The notes under the pieces were generated by a model, which did no database searches, was not told the origin of the DNA, and was given only the letters and a program-made list of their open reading frames with translations. A program made the translations under genes and the position numbers. DNA of 64,000 nucleotides from Roridomyces roridus (taxonomy: Eukaryota; Basidiomycota; Agaricomycetes; Agaricales; Mycenaceae), in NCBI GenBank assembly GCA_029378245.1, contig JARKIF010000032.1, forward strand, positions 186,001-250,000, written 5' to 3'. Position 1 is the first letter of the stretch. Each line of letters begins with the position of its first letter. Of the stretch, positions 44,901 through 54,990 are shown piece after piece.

Positions 44901-45401
44901 CTTGGGGCACGGCCGCTGTGAAAGTGCTATTGACGCGTTTTGCACGCGCTGGGATGTTTGACTCGACCCGATAGACCGTACTGGGAAATCCAGGCGCGAT
45001 CGGTATTCGGACACGCACAAAAGAGGGTATCTGACTCACGAAATGAGATGGCGGGATGACTCGCGGTGGGAGATTGAGGATGCACGCGCGTTCAAGAGAG
45101 TGATCCCCAGAGGATGGATGAAGAGATACGTGTGGGTGCTCGTAATGCTAAAGCCTCGATAGTCGTTGCGTGTCTTGGTCGTGAAAGGGCCCTAAACGCG
45201 TGGTGGAGATGCTGTGTGCGGAGACGGACGTCGGACGAACAGCAGTGTTTGTAAGAGTTGATCTGGCGCTTATTTCGGACCGCTCAGTGCATAACTCGAT
45301 TTCTCGAGATACAATCTCAACAAGATCGAGTTTTGTGTCCGTGGAAGTAAAAATTACCAATAAAACGTATGTACATTCCGGCCATAGATACGAGTAAAAG
45401 T
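44901..45401. other. Promoter of DUF6699 B and 3' flank of membrane protein
   Basis: A 500-bp spacer between two minus-strand genes. No convincing coding frame or repeat. Confidence 0.4.
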
Positions 45402-46474
45402 TCAACGGCTCTTGGAGGCCGACAACTGGAGATTAATCGATTCGTAAACCGGAGGTGGGGTCGTGGACCCACCGCGGCTTTCCGGATCCAAGGGGACACT
45501 CGTATGTGCTGTAATCGACGTGTTGGAAACGCTCTGCGTCGTCGTTGTGGTTGGCGAAGTAGCAAGATCAGACCCCGCGGGAGTTGGACTTGGACTTAGA
45601 TTGCTCGCAGAATCTCCAGCGCGCGTTTGGCGCCCGACAAAGGGCTGTACCATCGGCAGCAGCACAGATTTCCTCTTCATCATCCCCCTTCGTCTCAAGA
45701 ATAAAAACACAAGAAACAGCAAGAAACCAGAGGATTACGAAGATGGCGCCCAAGACACTGCCAACGATCGTTCCCGCCGACGTATGGGCTTGGACAAATT
45801 GGACTTGGATTCCAGCGTAACAGGAACACTGGAAAGAGTGAGCTAAGAATTGATCCTTCACCAGGCTGGCAATCTCACCTATAAACCGCATAATCAAACA
45901 AAAAAACCGAGCCCACATCCGAGTCGTCTGTAGACACCACCAGCTCGTGCGCTACATTCTCCAGGCCCTGGAGCGCCACCACGGAGAGGTTGTATACGAA
46001 TTGAGTGCTGCTCGAAGGTGCGTACGAGAACGTCCCATGCCTGGTACCCCCGTCGAGCGTGAAGTTGAGGTGATAGTCCGTTATGGCGTTCGTAGTGAGT
46101 GGGGGCGCGATACAGAATACCTCGATCGCGGTACCTGGTGAGTAGAAGACAATTGGCATGGAGGAGAGGAGGGAGTGGGAAATTGTGAGGAATCATGCCA
46201 CGTTCGATCGAAAGCCAGCTCGGGGTCTGGATGGAATGCACATTGAGTGCAAGTAGCTCCCTGTAAAGAAGTCCATCTAAGTGGCAGGATAAGATAAATG
46301 ATAGATACTCACTACGTTCCATACGACTGTCGAGTTTTGCGTGCGATAGATGGGCAAGGCACCAGTGACTGAATCCCCAAATTGGTCGTCTATCGTTCGG
46401 TTGACGAATGCTAGAACACAAGAGCAGTTGGAGACCAGCTTGAATTTGAATGCACCCGAGGCAAACCCACCCAT
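45402..46474 (-). CDS. Single-pass membrane protein with extracellular domain (frameshifted)
   Basis: A type I membrane protein of a pattern common in agaricomycetes: a Cys-containing extracellular beta domain, one transmembrane helix, and a Ser/Thr-rich cytoplasmic tail. From ATG 46474: MGGFASGAFKFKLVSNCSCV (poor but plausible leader), FVNRTIDDQFGDSVTGALPI, an intron, GATCTQCAFHPDPELAFDRT + WHDSSQ, then IVFYSPGTAIEVFCIAPPL, DYHLNFTLDGGTRHGTFSY and STDDSDVGSVFLFDYAVYR. The transmembrane segment is AGTIVGSVLGAIFVILWF plus LAVSCVFIL, then RRRGMMKRK and the tail ending at 45402. The frame breaks at about 46,178-46,183 (TTTCCC region) and at about 45,691-45,700 between VFIL and RRRG. Role unknown. 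Confidence 0.6.
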
Positions 46475-46891
46475 CTTCAAGGAAGGAAGGAAGCAACGTG
46501 GGTCCAAAGGGCGGAAGATCCAGTGCAGGCTTCTATGTGCTATAGTCGAGCACTCGGGAGGCTCTCTCCATCCTTGGAACTTGACCAATGGGAAACGCGG
46601 CTTGAAGTTTGATGAACTTACGAACTCCAAGTTGCCCGACAGATACAGTGGGCGCTACCAAGTGTGACTGTAGTGAAGCCTGTATTTCCAGAACACAGAT
46701 TCGGGTCGAGAACACAAATTCGGGCCGAGAAATCTAGTCCGCCGGGGCGCCAATCCATTCAAATGTCGGGTCCAAGTGGATCGCGATGCAACGATGTCGA
46801 GGAGGCAGGTCGTGAACGGCAATGATCAACAGATTTAATGACTAGTCGGGACATACAGTCAGATAAGAATATATCATAGAAGAATCGGCAC
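46475..46891. other. Intergenic upstream of membrane protein
   Basis: A 417-bp spacer. At about 46,685-46,725 a near-tandem pair reads AGAACACAGATTCGGGTCG / AGAACACAAATTCGGGCCG. No gene was seen. Confidence 0.45.
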
Positions 46892-48379
46892 TCAATGCCA
46901 TCGGGCTCGATTGGCATGCTCATAAGCCTCCTCGCTATAATCCTCCCAACGGGCTGAAATCAACCTCGCACCACCCACCCACCTGCCCTCAAACTCGACG
47001 TCCCCAACCCCATTGACATAATTCAACTTGCCCTTCAGCCGGTCGCCCGTAAACTTGATGTACCCGGACCGATCCGCCCGCGGGGTGCAAATCGGACCTT
47101 CGTGCTCCTCTCCAGCCCAATGCACAGTGGCATAAGCACCGTCAGGTCCACGCTCCTCTACCCGCGTGGAGCGCAGCAGCCCTTGTACGAGCCCCAGATC
47201 GAATTCACCCTCGAGCGCGTTGCCACGCCCGATGACGTTGAGCGTGAGGGAGGAGGGATCAATGAAATCCCATCCGTTAGAGATGGCGGGACAGTCGAGG
47301 GCCCATGTCCCCGAGACGATGTCGGTCCGCGGGGCGGTTGACTGGGAGGCACCACCGCGCTTTGCGCTTTGCTTGGTACGGGGAGCGGCAGCCGCCGGAA
47401 GAGAGGACGGTCCAGCTTTTGGAGCGCCACCGCCTGTCGTCTTTCTCGCCGTCTGTTTGGTGCGGGCTTTCGCTACGTCGGGTTTGACGACGTCAACGTC
47501 CATGGCGTCGTCGTCTACCGCCCCCTTGGTCGTTTTCCGCGCGGTTTGCTTTGGGCGGGATTTCGCTGTATCGGTGGAGGGTTTGATATCGACATCCATC
47601 TTGAAATCGAACGTGTCGGCGGTAGGTGCAGCCGCTCGTTTCGCGGTCTGCTTTGCGGGTACCTCAGGTTTGGGATCCACAAGCATCTGGTAAAACGGAT
47701 TCTCTGCGGGTGGTGGCACCGTCTGCTTCTTTATGCGAGGCTTGGGTACATTAGACGCCACGACGTCTTTGGAGCCTCCTGTGGTCTTTCGGGCGGTTTG
47801 TTTGGGACGCGATTTGGGCGCATCCGTTGGAGGCGGTGGACTCTTGGTCCGCGGCTTCTTGGCGGGGGAGGTTGCCTCGGCCTTGGACTTGGACTTGCTG
47901 GCCTTTGGTGGCGCTGCATCGTCCTCACGCTTCCTCTTTCCTTTTCCTCCAAGCCCGGCCTTGTCGCGTACCTGCGCGTTGAGCTCGCGGAATTCCTTGT
48001 TGTACTTGTATTCGAGGTCCAAAATGTCTTGGGGAACACGAAGGCCCTTGTTCTTATCGCGCAACGCGTCTTCGATCTGCGCGCGAACTTGTGTGATAGT
48101 CATGCTTTTCGTGTACTTGAAACCGTAGAATAGAGCCTGAGCACCCCACCATGTCTTGGCCCTCGAGAACTGTTAGCACGATGCTGAGATTGACGAGGTG
48201 CATACTTACCTGTCGCGGTCAGAGATGCCGTTCCTCCCGCCACTGGGCAGCAGCAATGACCGGAGAGTTTCGGGCGGGACGCGTTCCTGGTCCTCGTATC
48301 TGAGGCCCGACCCCGAGCAGGTGAAATGCTTTTCGACTTTGAGGGGAGGAATGACAATTGGTTCGAGCGTGTCGGCCAT
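46892..48379 (-). CDS. Basic protein with repeated histone-H3-tail-like motifs
   Basis: Probably nuclear (inferred from composition). ATG 48379 gives MADTLEPIVIPPLKVEKHFT, ..RNGISDRDR, one intron (GTAAGT..CAG), then FSRAKTWWGAQALFYGFKYT and DILDLEYKYNKEFREL. A long Lys/Pro/Thr-rich linker follows. It carries the histone H3 N-terminal tail sequence in near-copies: KSRPKQTARKTTGGSK (47768-47815), PAKQTAKRAAAP (47624-47659), KSRPKQTARKTTKGA (47519-47563), KARTKQTARKTTGGGAPK (47417-47470) and PRTKQSAKRGGA (47348-47383). The first residues of histone H3 are known to be ARTKQTARKSTGG. MDVDIKP/MDVDVVKP spacers separate them. The C-terminal 130 residues (SGTWALDCPAISNGWDF, GEFDLGLVQGLLRS, GYIKFTGDRLKGKLNYV, GRWVGGARLISARW) form a compact beta-rich domain seen in other fungal proteins. 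No enzymatic motif was seen. Confidence 0.8.
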
Positions 48380-48781
48380 GGTGGTTCCGCCCGAGGGGCT
48401 TGTTTTCTTTTATTTGCCGCCCGTTTCTTTTGCTCTTCCTCGGCGGTCGTTCGTTCTATCATACAACAAAACTGGTGCAGACCGTAATCCGAGGACCAAC
48501 GCGCCGTCTGAATCCTCGATCTTCGAAGGGTTGAAGTTGAAGCGTCAAACCTGGTCGGCCACGCCCGGGTCGGCGCACGCTTGTAGCCCTGCCGCTTTCG
48601 TGTTCGACACGGCACTTTATACATAGTCCCATTCATTTCCTCCCGCGCCTCGGGGTCGGTCGGTCACCGCAACTTGTCGGTCGGTTGTGTCTCGGTTGTT
48701 TGTCAAACTGATTTAGTCACCCTCCGACGTGCGTGAATATAAATGGACTCCCTCGGTCCACACGCACCGAGTCTTCTCCTC
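48380..48781. other. Divergent promoter region, H3-tail-motif gene / P450-1
   Basis: A 400-bp region between two divergent starts. A TATA box for P450-1 (GAATATAAATG) is at 48735-48745. No gene was seen. Confidence 0.5.
48735..48745 (+). promoter_or_regulatory. TATA box of P450-1, overlapping an upstream ATG
   Basis: GAATATAAATG contains a TATAAA core whose last bases form an ATG at 48743. If it is the true TATA box, transcription begins about 30 bp downstream and the start codon is the in-frame ATG at 48782, 44 bp from the TATA. In the paralogue the distance is 52 bp. Confidence 0.55.
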
Positions 48782-51040
48782 ATGCTCTCTCAACTTGCCG
48801 TCCCCGTATCCGCCCTTGCGGCCTACGCCATTTATCGACTACTCTTGTTTGTTTATGACGAAGTCACCTCCCCCACCAGGTCGCTTCCAGGCCCCAAATC
48901 CACCCATCTGATCTATGGCAATCTGCAAGAAATACAGAAGGCCGAGAATGGGGCTGCGCATCAAGCATGGGCTCAGCAATACGGACGCACCTTCAGATAT
49001 TTCGGTTACTTGAGCGTAAATACCCCTGTTCAAAATAATTGACAACACTCTCTCACCTCGAGTTCTAGACTGCACGACTCTTACGAGTGATACCAAGGCC
49101 CTCAACCACTTTTTAACAAACAGTTATATCTATCAGCGGCCTGAACCCGGTCGTTATAGCCTGGGACGCATCGTGGGGCCAGGTACGGCGTTCTCGACGC
49201 GCAGACGAATTTATCAACTGACCTTGCCCAGGTGTCCTGGTCACCGAGGAAGATCAACACAAATCACAGGTATGACTGCATAGGCCAGCTAGAAGACTGA
49301 CTAATTCTCTTTGTTAGCGCAGAATCATGGTATTAAATCTCATCGCTAGGCAGTTCTTGGACTTATGCTCATCAGAACCCCGCCTTTGGGGCCGCACAAG
49401 TCAGAGAACTGACAGGGATTTTCGTCGACAAGTCTCTCGAGGTCCGTCTTTTGCCATCTAACCGTTCCTCGACTAACTTCATATGTAGTTGCGTGACGCC
49501 TGGTCGCTCCAAGCAGCCAACTCGGGCGGTATCGTGCGCCTGGACGCCCTCTCCTGGCTCAGCCGCGCTACCCTCGATATAATCGGCCTCGCAGGATTCA
49601 ACTATCACTTTAACGCGCTCTCTCAGGAAGACGAGAGTAGCACCGAACTTGGCGCCGCTTTCTCGACCATCTTCCGCGTTGGTCTGGCCACAAGTCCACT
49701 CCGCATCCTCAAAATGTTTTTCCCAGTCTTCCGATTCATTGTATGTATCCATCCCCGGTCTCAAAATCCCCCTTGATGACCATCCAGCCGTCTAAAATCG
49801 ACACTTTGATCGACAGCTCGCAAGCCAAGATGATGCAAATCGGACGCAAGCTCTTGCAGGAAAGCAAGAATGAGATGGCTGACAACGGGACGTTTGAGAA
49901 GGGTCGTGCGAGGGACCTCCTTTCCCTGCTCGTCCGCGCCAACACATCCAAAGATATTCCCGAGAGCCAGCGCTTGTCAGACGAAGATGTTTTGGCTCGT
50001 ATGTGTCTATTTCCCGAGTTGAAGAGCTGATCGGATGCAGAGCAGAGGTACCTACGTTCTTGGTTGCGGGGCATGAAACGACGAGCACGGGCACCACCTG
50101 GGCCCTATTCGCACTTACCCAGAACGTCGCTGCGCAAAGTCGACTTCGGGAAGAACTCCTTGCGGTGGAGACGGACAACCCGACCATGGACGAGCTCAAT
50201 GCGTTGCCGTACTTGGATTGCGTGGTGAGGGAGACGTTAAGGTTGCATGCTCCGGTTGTTGCCACTAGTGAGTAGTGTCTTGCTTCCTCTCGCGGATTTT
50301 GGGATTGACTGGTCCGGTGGTAGGTCGTGTGGCGATGCAAGATGATGTCGTTCCTTTGAATACGCCATACACGGATGCTCGTGGGACTGTTCAGACGACG
50401 ATCCGGTGAGCGAGGGGGCTTTACACCCAACTCGGGCTAATTCTATCCAATAGAGTGCGGAAGGGTCAGATCATGTGTGTCCATTTTGTTGCGCCAGTTC
50501 CGGCTTGCAACTAATATTGCTCGCTGGCAAGATATATCCCCATCCTCGTTGTAAACCGCGACAAGGAAATCTGGGGGGCTGATGCTGAGGAATTCAGGTG
50601 CGTCTTTGCCTTTTTGTCGCTGATTGCTATTCAACGCGTGTTTTGTAGACCTGAGCGTTGGGAGGATCCAGAAATCACGAACAACAACTCGATTCCGGGG
50701 GTGTGGGGCCATATTCTCTCGTTCCTTGGTGGACCGAGGGCTTGTATCGTCAGTATCGCATCTTTCCATCCTCTCTCTTTTTTTAGCTGAAATGTGTCCC
50801 AGGGATACCGATTCTCTCTCGTCGAGTACGTATATCCTTTACCTTCTACGGCCAAACTAACATTCGTACAGGATGAAAGCCCTCCTATTCACCCTCATCC
50901 GTGCCTTTGAGTTTGAGCTCGCGGTGCCGGCGGAGGATATTGGCAAGAAATCGGTGATTGTGCAACGCCCGATTGTGAGGAGCGAGCCAAAGGGGGGCAA
51001 TCAGTTGCCCGTTATTGTGAGGCCATATGTCAAGTCGTGA
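48782..51040 (+). CDS. Cytochrome P450, tandem copy 1
   Basis: Heme-thiolate monooxygenase anchored in the ER; substrate unknown. Start ATG 48782 ([18 protein letters not shown]) is preferred over 48743 because it aligns with the paralogue's N-terminus and lies after the TATA box. Landmarks in order are [45 protein letters not shown] (I-helix, AGxET), ETLRLHAPV (ExxR), [10 protein letters not shown] and the heme loop [20 protein letters not shown]. Ends VKS at 51040. Many short introns. The exon with TARL + [11 protein letters not shown] lacks one base at about 49,080-49,081 compared with [13 protein letters not shown] in copy 2, so the frame is broken there, probably a sequence error. Confidence 0.9.
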
Positions 51041-51441
51041 GGGTGTTGGCTTGCCTTTTACTTCGTGTACTTGTATACTACTTTGCTGCAAACCCATAAT
51101 TTTAGGGATTGTACGTAATTCGGGCAAGCACTAAGTTGTCCTACAAAACTTGTTCGGCGGGCCTACCAAACACATTCTCGACCAATTCTCGACGCATTTC
51201 CCTCCATCCAGCATTCTTCACACCTCCAACATGTCTTCCCGCGCCGGCCATGACGCGTCCACGCGGCACTGTCATTGCACTTGGTCAACGCTCGGAAACG
51301 CGGATAACTATTCAAAGCCACGTCTCCCTCGACTTGAACATACATTTCCGATTCCCGTCGGCATTTCCGGTGGCCCGTCGGTTGGTTGCTATATAAGTGC
51401 GATCGTAGCAATCACGCGCTGCTGCTGTTCTTCCACACAAT
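51041..51441. other. Intergenic between tandem P450 genes
   Basis: This spacer holds the P450-1 3' flank and the P450-2 promoter. A TATA box is present at 51390-51397. No gene was seen. Confidence 0.5.
51390..51397 (+). promoter_or_regulatory. TATA box of P450-2
   Basis: TATATAAG, 45-52 bp before ATG 51442, followed by a CT-rich stretch ending TTCTTCCACACA, is a convincing core promoter. Confidence 0.65.
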
Positions 51442-53781
51442 ATGTTACTACGACTCCTGGCCTCCGTCGCGTCTCTTGCTGGCGCCTACGCAGTCTATGA
51501 ACTCCTGAAGCTGGTGTATCGAGAGCTCAATTCACCGCTCAAGCATCTCCCGGGGCCCCAATCGGCTCATTGGTTCTATGGCAATATGCGGGAGATTTTC
51601 AAAGCTGTCAGTTTACCCCTAGTTTGCGGGCTGAAGCGGAGGAGATTCATCGAATTGTAGGACAATTCTGTCATGCACGAGAAATGGGTACGAGAATTTG
51701 GGCCGACTTTGAGATACCGGGCGTTCTTTGTGCGTTTTTGACTTGTCTTTGGTTCACTGACAATTGGATTGACGCGCATTATGATCCTCCAGATGCAACG
51801 CCTGTACACGGTGGACACGGGCGCGTTGAACCACTTCTTGGTGAACAGTAATATCTACCAGAAGCCAGAGGAGGTCCGGTATACCCTTGGGCGGATGCTC
51901 GGCCGAGGTATTTTGGTTGCCGAGGGAGAACAGCACAAGCAACAGGTGCGTTTGCTATCCCGCAACGTCAGTGTAACTGGCTGATGTATCCATTCTTCAC
52001 AGCGCAAAGTCATGGTACGCGACCCGTATACGTTCTTCGACCTGTGATTGATCACTACTTGAACAGAACCCAGCCTTTGGCGCACCGCAAATTCGGGAAT
52101 TGACTGAGATTTTCTTGGAAAAATCCGTCGAGGTACGCCGTCGTTCCAGCCGTCTTGAAGATTTCTACAACTTGCCTTAGCTGCGAGACATCTGGGCGAA
52201 CCAAGTCTCCGACGCTGGCGGATCAGCCCGTGTGGACATTCTTTCATGGCTCAGCAAAGCAACCCTCGATGTCATAGGGCTTGCCGGTAATAATAATCCA
52301 AGCCCTCCGTCATCATTCATGTCGACTCGGATTTTCTAGGCTTCAACTACCATTTCAACAACCTTAGCTCGGAAAAGAGTGAGCTTGGTGAAGCCTTGGC
52401 CACCCTCTTCCGAACCGGGATGAGTCTCAACCTACTCCGAATCCTCCAAAATTTCGTTCCGGCGCTCCGTCTCATCGTATGTGACCGAAATCTGTATGAT
52501 ATCTACTGACACACTCTCCAGCCGACAACGGTCGACAACACGATGAACGCCTCGCAAGCCACGATGAAGAGGATCGGCCGGCAACTTATCCAGGACAGCA
52601 AGAATGAGATGGCTGAGAGCGGGACATTCGAGAAAGGAGTTGGGCGCTCACGAGATCTTCTTTCGCTGCTCGTCCGCGCCAACACATCTCAAGATATTCC
52701 CGCGAGCCAGCGTTTGTCGGATGAAGATGTTCTTGCCCGTGTGTGATTCCGTTTCTCAGTCTGCGTTGACTGATGGAGACAGAGGTACCCACTTTTCTTG
52801 TGGCGGGACACGAGACTACGAGGTATTGAGGCATTACTTATCGTCTTTGTCCATTCCTGAATTCTTTTGCAGTGCGGCTACCACATGGGCGCTGTACGCC
52901 CTCACGCAGGATCTCAAAGCACAGACTCGTTTACGGGAGGAGCTGCTCGCCGTGCCGACGGAAAGTCCGACGATGGACCAGCTTAACGACCTCCCGTACC
53001 TGGACTGCGTTGTGCGCGAGACGTTGCGTATACACGCGCCAGTACCGTCAACCAGTATGTATCACCCTCTCGTCATTCGCAAGCACTGACGCCGATCAAC
53101 TTGAAAGTGCGTATCGCCACACAAGACGATATTGTACCTCTGGCAACGCCGTTCACGGATAGACACGGAAAGGTGCACCAGACGCTAAGGTCAGTGGCTA
53201 ACCCGACGTCTTGTAACTCGATCCTCAGTATGTATTCCAGGGTCGTCAAAGGGCAGACTATCATGATCCCCATCCTCGCAATGAATCGGGACCCGGCGAT
53301 TTGGGGTGAGGACGCCATGGAGTTCAAGTGCGTTTTCCTTTAAGTCTCCCATTATCGTTTCTTGATGCTCACGATAACCGCAGCCCCGAGCGTTGGGAAT
53401 CCAGCTCTACATCGTCAAACTCGCTGCCTGGAGTCTGGGGACACATGCTCACGTTCCTGGGCGGGCCTCGGGCGTGTATCGTACGTCTGATATATTTTTG
53501 TGCTCCCTGGAATGTCACTCAGCTATCCTTCAGGGCTACCGCTTCTCCCTTGTCGAGTAAGTAACCCTTCATTCTCTGCGATCCCTCTCGAGCTGACGCT
53601 GTCTCGTGTAGAATGAAAGCTTTGCTATTTACCCTCGTGCGCGCCTTTGAATTCGAGCTAGCAGTCCCTGCAGACGACATTCGGAAAAAAGACGAGTGTA
53701 GTCCAGAGGCCGCTTTTGAAGAGCGACCCCGACGCAGGCAGTCAGATGCCGCTCATTGTAAGGAGGCATATCCGTTCTTAG
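51442..53781 (+). CDS. Cytochrome P450, tandem copy 2 (3' end frameshifted)
   Basis: Close paralogue of copy 1 in head-to-tail order, 401 bp apart. ATG 51442 ([20 protein letters not shown]). Landmarks are [127 protein letters not shown] and [18 protein letters not shown]. Near the end, after PADDI, an A6 run (53685-53690) shifts the frame. With five A the expected tail [19 protein letters not shown] would end at 53781, paralleling copy 1 ([15 protein letters not shown]). As written the frame ends at 53792 with unrelated residues. Substrate and pathway are unknown. Confidence 0.9.
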
Positions 53782-53900
53782 TGTCCTTGTAGAGAGAGCA
53801 GTGTACAATACATTCGTCCATTGGTGTCCATACTATACAATATGTGGTAATGTCAAGTCCAAAAATCCCAAAAGAATTACACGTTCTGATAAGAGGACGT

Positions 53901-54045
53901 CAGTACAATGAAACAAAGTGACGGGAGGAGAGAAAAGGATCAGAATAAAAAGGCAATATCAAGGTTGTCTCCACAAGGGTCAGAACAGGTCTGAGATTTG
54001 TTTCATCCGAGAGGAAGGGAGGAGCGCGACTCACTGATAGCGATA
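53901..54045 (+). repeat. Tandem duplication, copy 1
   Basis: About 145 bp repeated at 54085-54229. Shared anchors in order are GTCAGTA, AAAAGGATCAGAA / AAAAGATCAGAA, AGGCAATAT, GGTCAGAACAGGTCTGA, TGTTTCATCC and GCGCGACTCAC. The offset is about 180 bp. The copies have diverged by substitutions and small indels. Confidence 0.75.
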
Positions 54046-54084
54046 CAATGCAGAGAGAGTTGAGAGAATGCCTGGAAATCGCAT

Positions 54085-54229
54085 GTCAGTATATGGAAGA
54101 GAAACAACGACAAGAAAAGATCAGAAATTATAGGCAATATTCGAGTATCCTCAAACCCCGAGAGGTCAGAACAGGTCTGAATGTGTTTCATCCAGAAACC
54201 AAAGCAGAGAGCGCGACTCACAATAGCGA
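54085..54229 (+). repeat. Tandem duplication, copy 2
   Basis: This copy abuts the stop codon of the minus-strand calcipressin gene. Read on the minus strand both copies carry a GTGAGTCGCGCTC block at the same place, which looks like a splice donor, so the duplicated unit may include a 3'-UTR exon-intron boundary. Confidence 0.7.
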
Positions 54230-54990
54230 TCAGGCAACCATCGGTGGCATCGCGGTGGCGACCGGCCGCCACCGTTGGCGTGCAGGGGCCGACTCCCCGT
54301 ACACCCAGTCTTCCTCGCCCTCCTCCTCGGCACCGTCGCAGTCTTCCACGTAGACACCAACCCCCGAGTCACCGTCGTGCGGTTCGATGAGAACCTCGAC
54401 GCCAGAGCCGTGCTTCTCGCTCACTTGGAGCTTGCGCAAGGCGGCCATGAGGTCGTCAGCGAGCGGCGCGGCGTTGGGTGGCTCCTCCTTGATGGGCTCC
54501 CAGCCGACGGGTGGAGACCCCGGTGGAGATATGAGGAAGTTCTTCTCCAGGGCTGGCGGTCGCAGGTAGTTTGCTTCGGGAACGACGTCATCAGACTCGG
54601 TGGGGAGCAGCGGGTTGGGGTCTGCGCGGTAAACACGTAGGATTATCTGAGACCTGGAACGCCACATGAGCAATGGGTGAGGGTGAACGAAAGGGAAAAA
54701 AAGTACCGATCGTCAGTCTGCTCAAGGACGATGGGATCGGAGTGAATCTTGGCTGCCTCGGCGTCATCCTCGTGTGTATACACGATGATGATGCGCGAAA
54801 AGCCAGGAAGAAGGACCCATCTGTTGATCTCGCCGTACGTGTCGAAATGGCTCCTCAGGACGTCGAGCACCAACGGCTGGAAGAACTCCTTCGGGATGGA
54901 GGTGACGGCGACAGTGTTGGTCCTCTGAGCATCGTTTGAGGACGTCGGGGACGGTGGGGAGGAGAGGGAGATGGAGTAGGAGACGGTCAT
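54230..54990 (-). CDS. RCN1: Calcipressin (regulator of calcineurin)
   Basis: Binds and modulates the phosphatase calcineurin. ATG 54990 (MTVSYSISLSSPPSPTSS) leads to the RRM-like domain: NTVAVTSIPKEFFQPLVLD, RSHFDTYGEINRWVLLPG, SRIIIVYTHEDDAEAAK. One intron (CG|GTACTT..TTCCAG|G) joins to SQIILRVYRADPNPLL. The hallmark motif FLISPPGSPPVGWEPIKEEP (the SP repeat with phosphorylatable serines) is intact. After it comes an acidic tail (VYVEDCDGAEEEGEEDWVYG) ending MPPMVA at 54230. Length fits fungal calcipressins. Confidence 0.92.

Noticed and set aside
46685..46725. Candidate mobile-element end from the AGAACAC(A)ATTCGGG pair
   Set aside because: Only two 19-bp units, no target duplication and no transposase frame.
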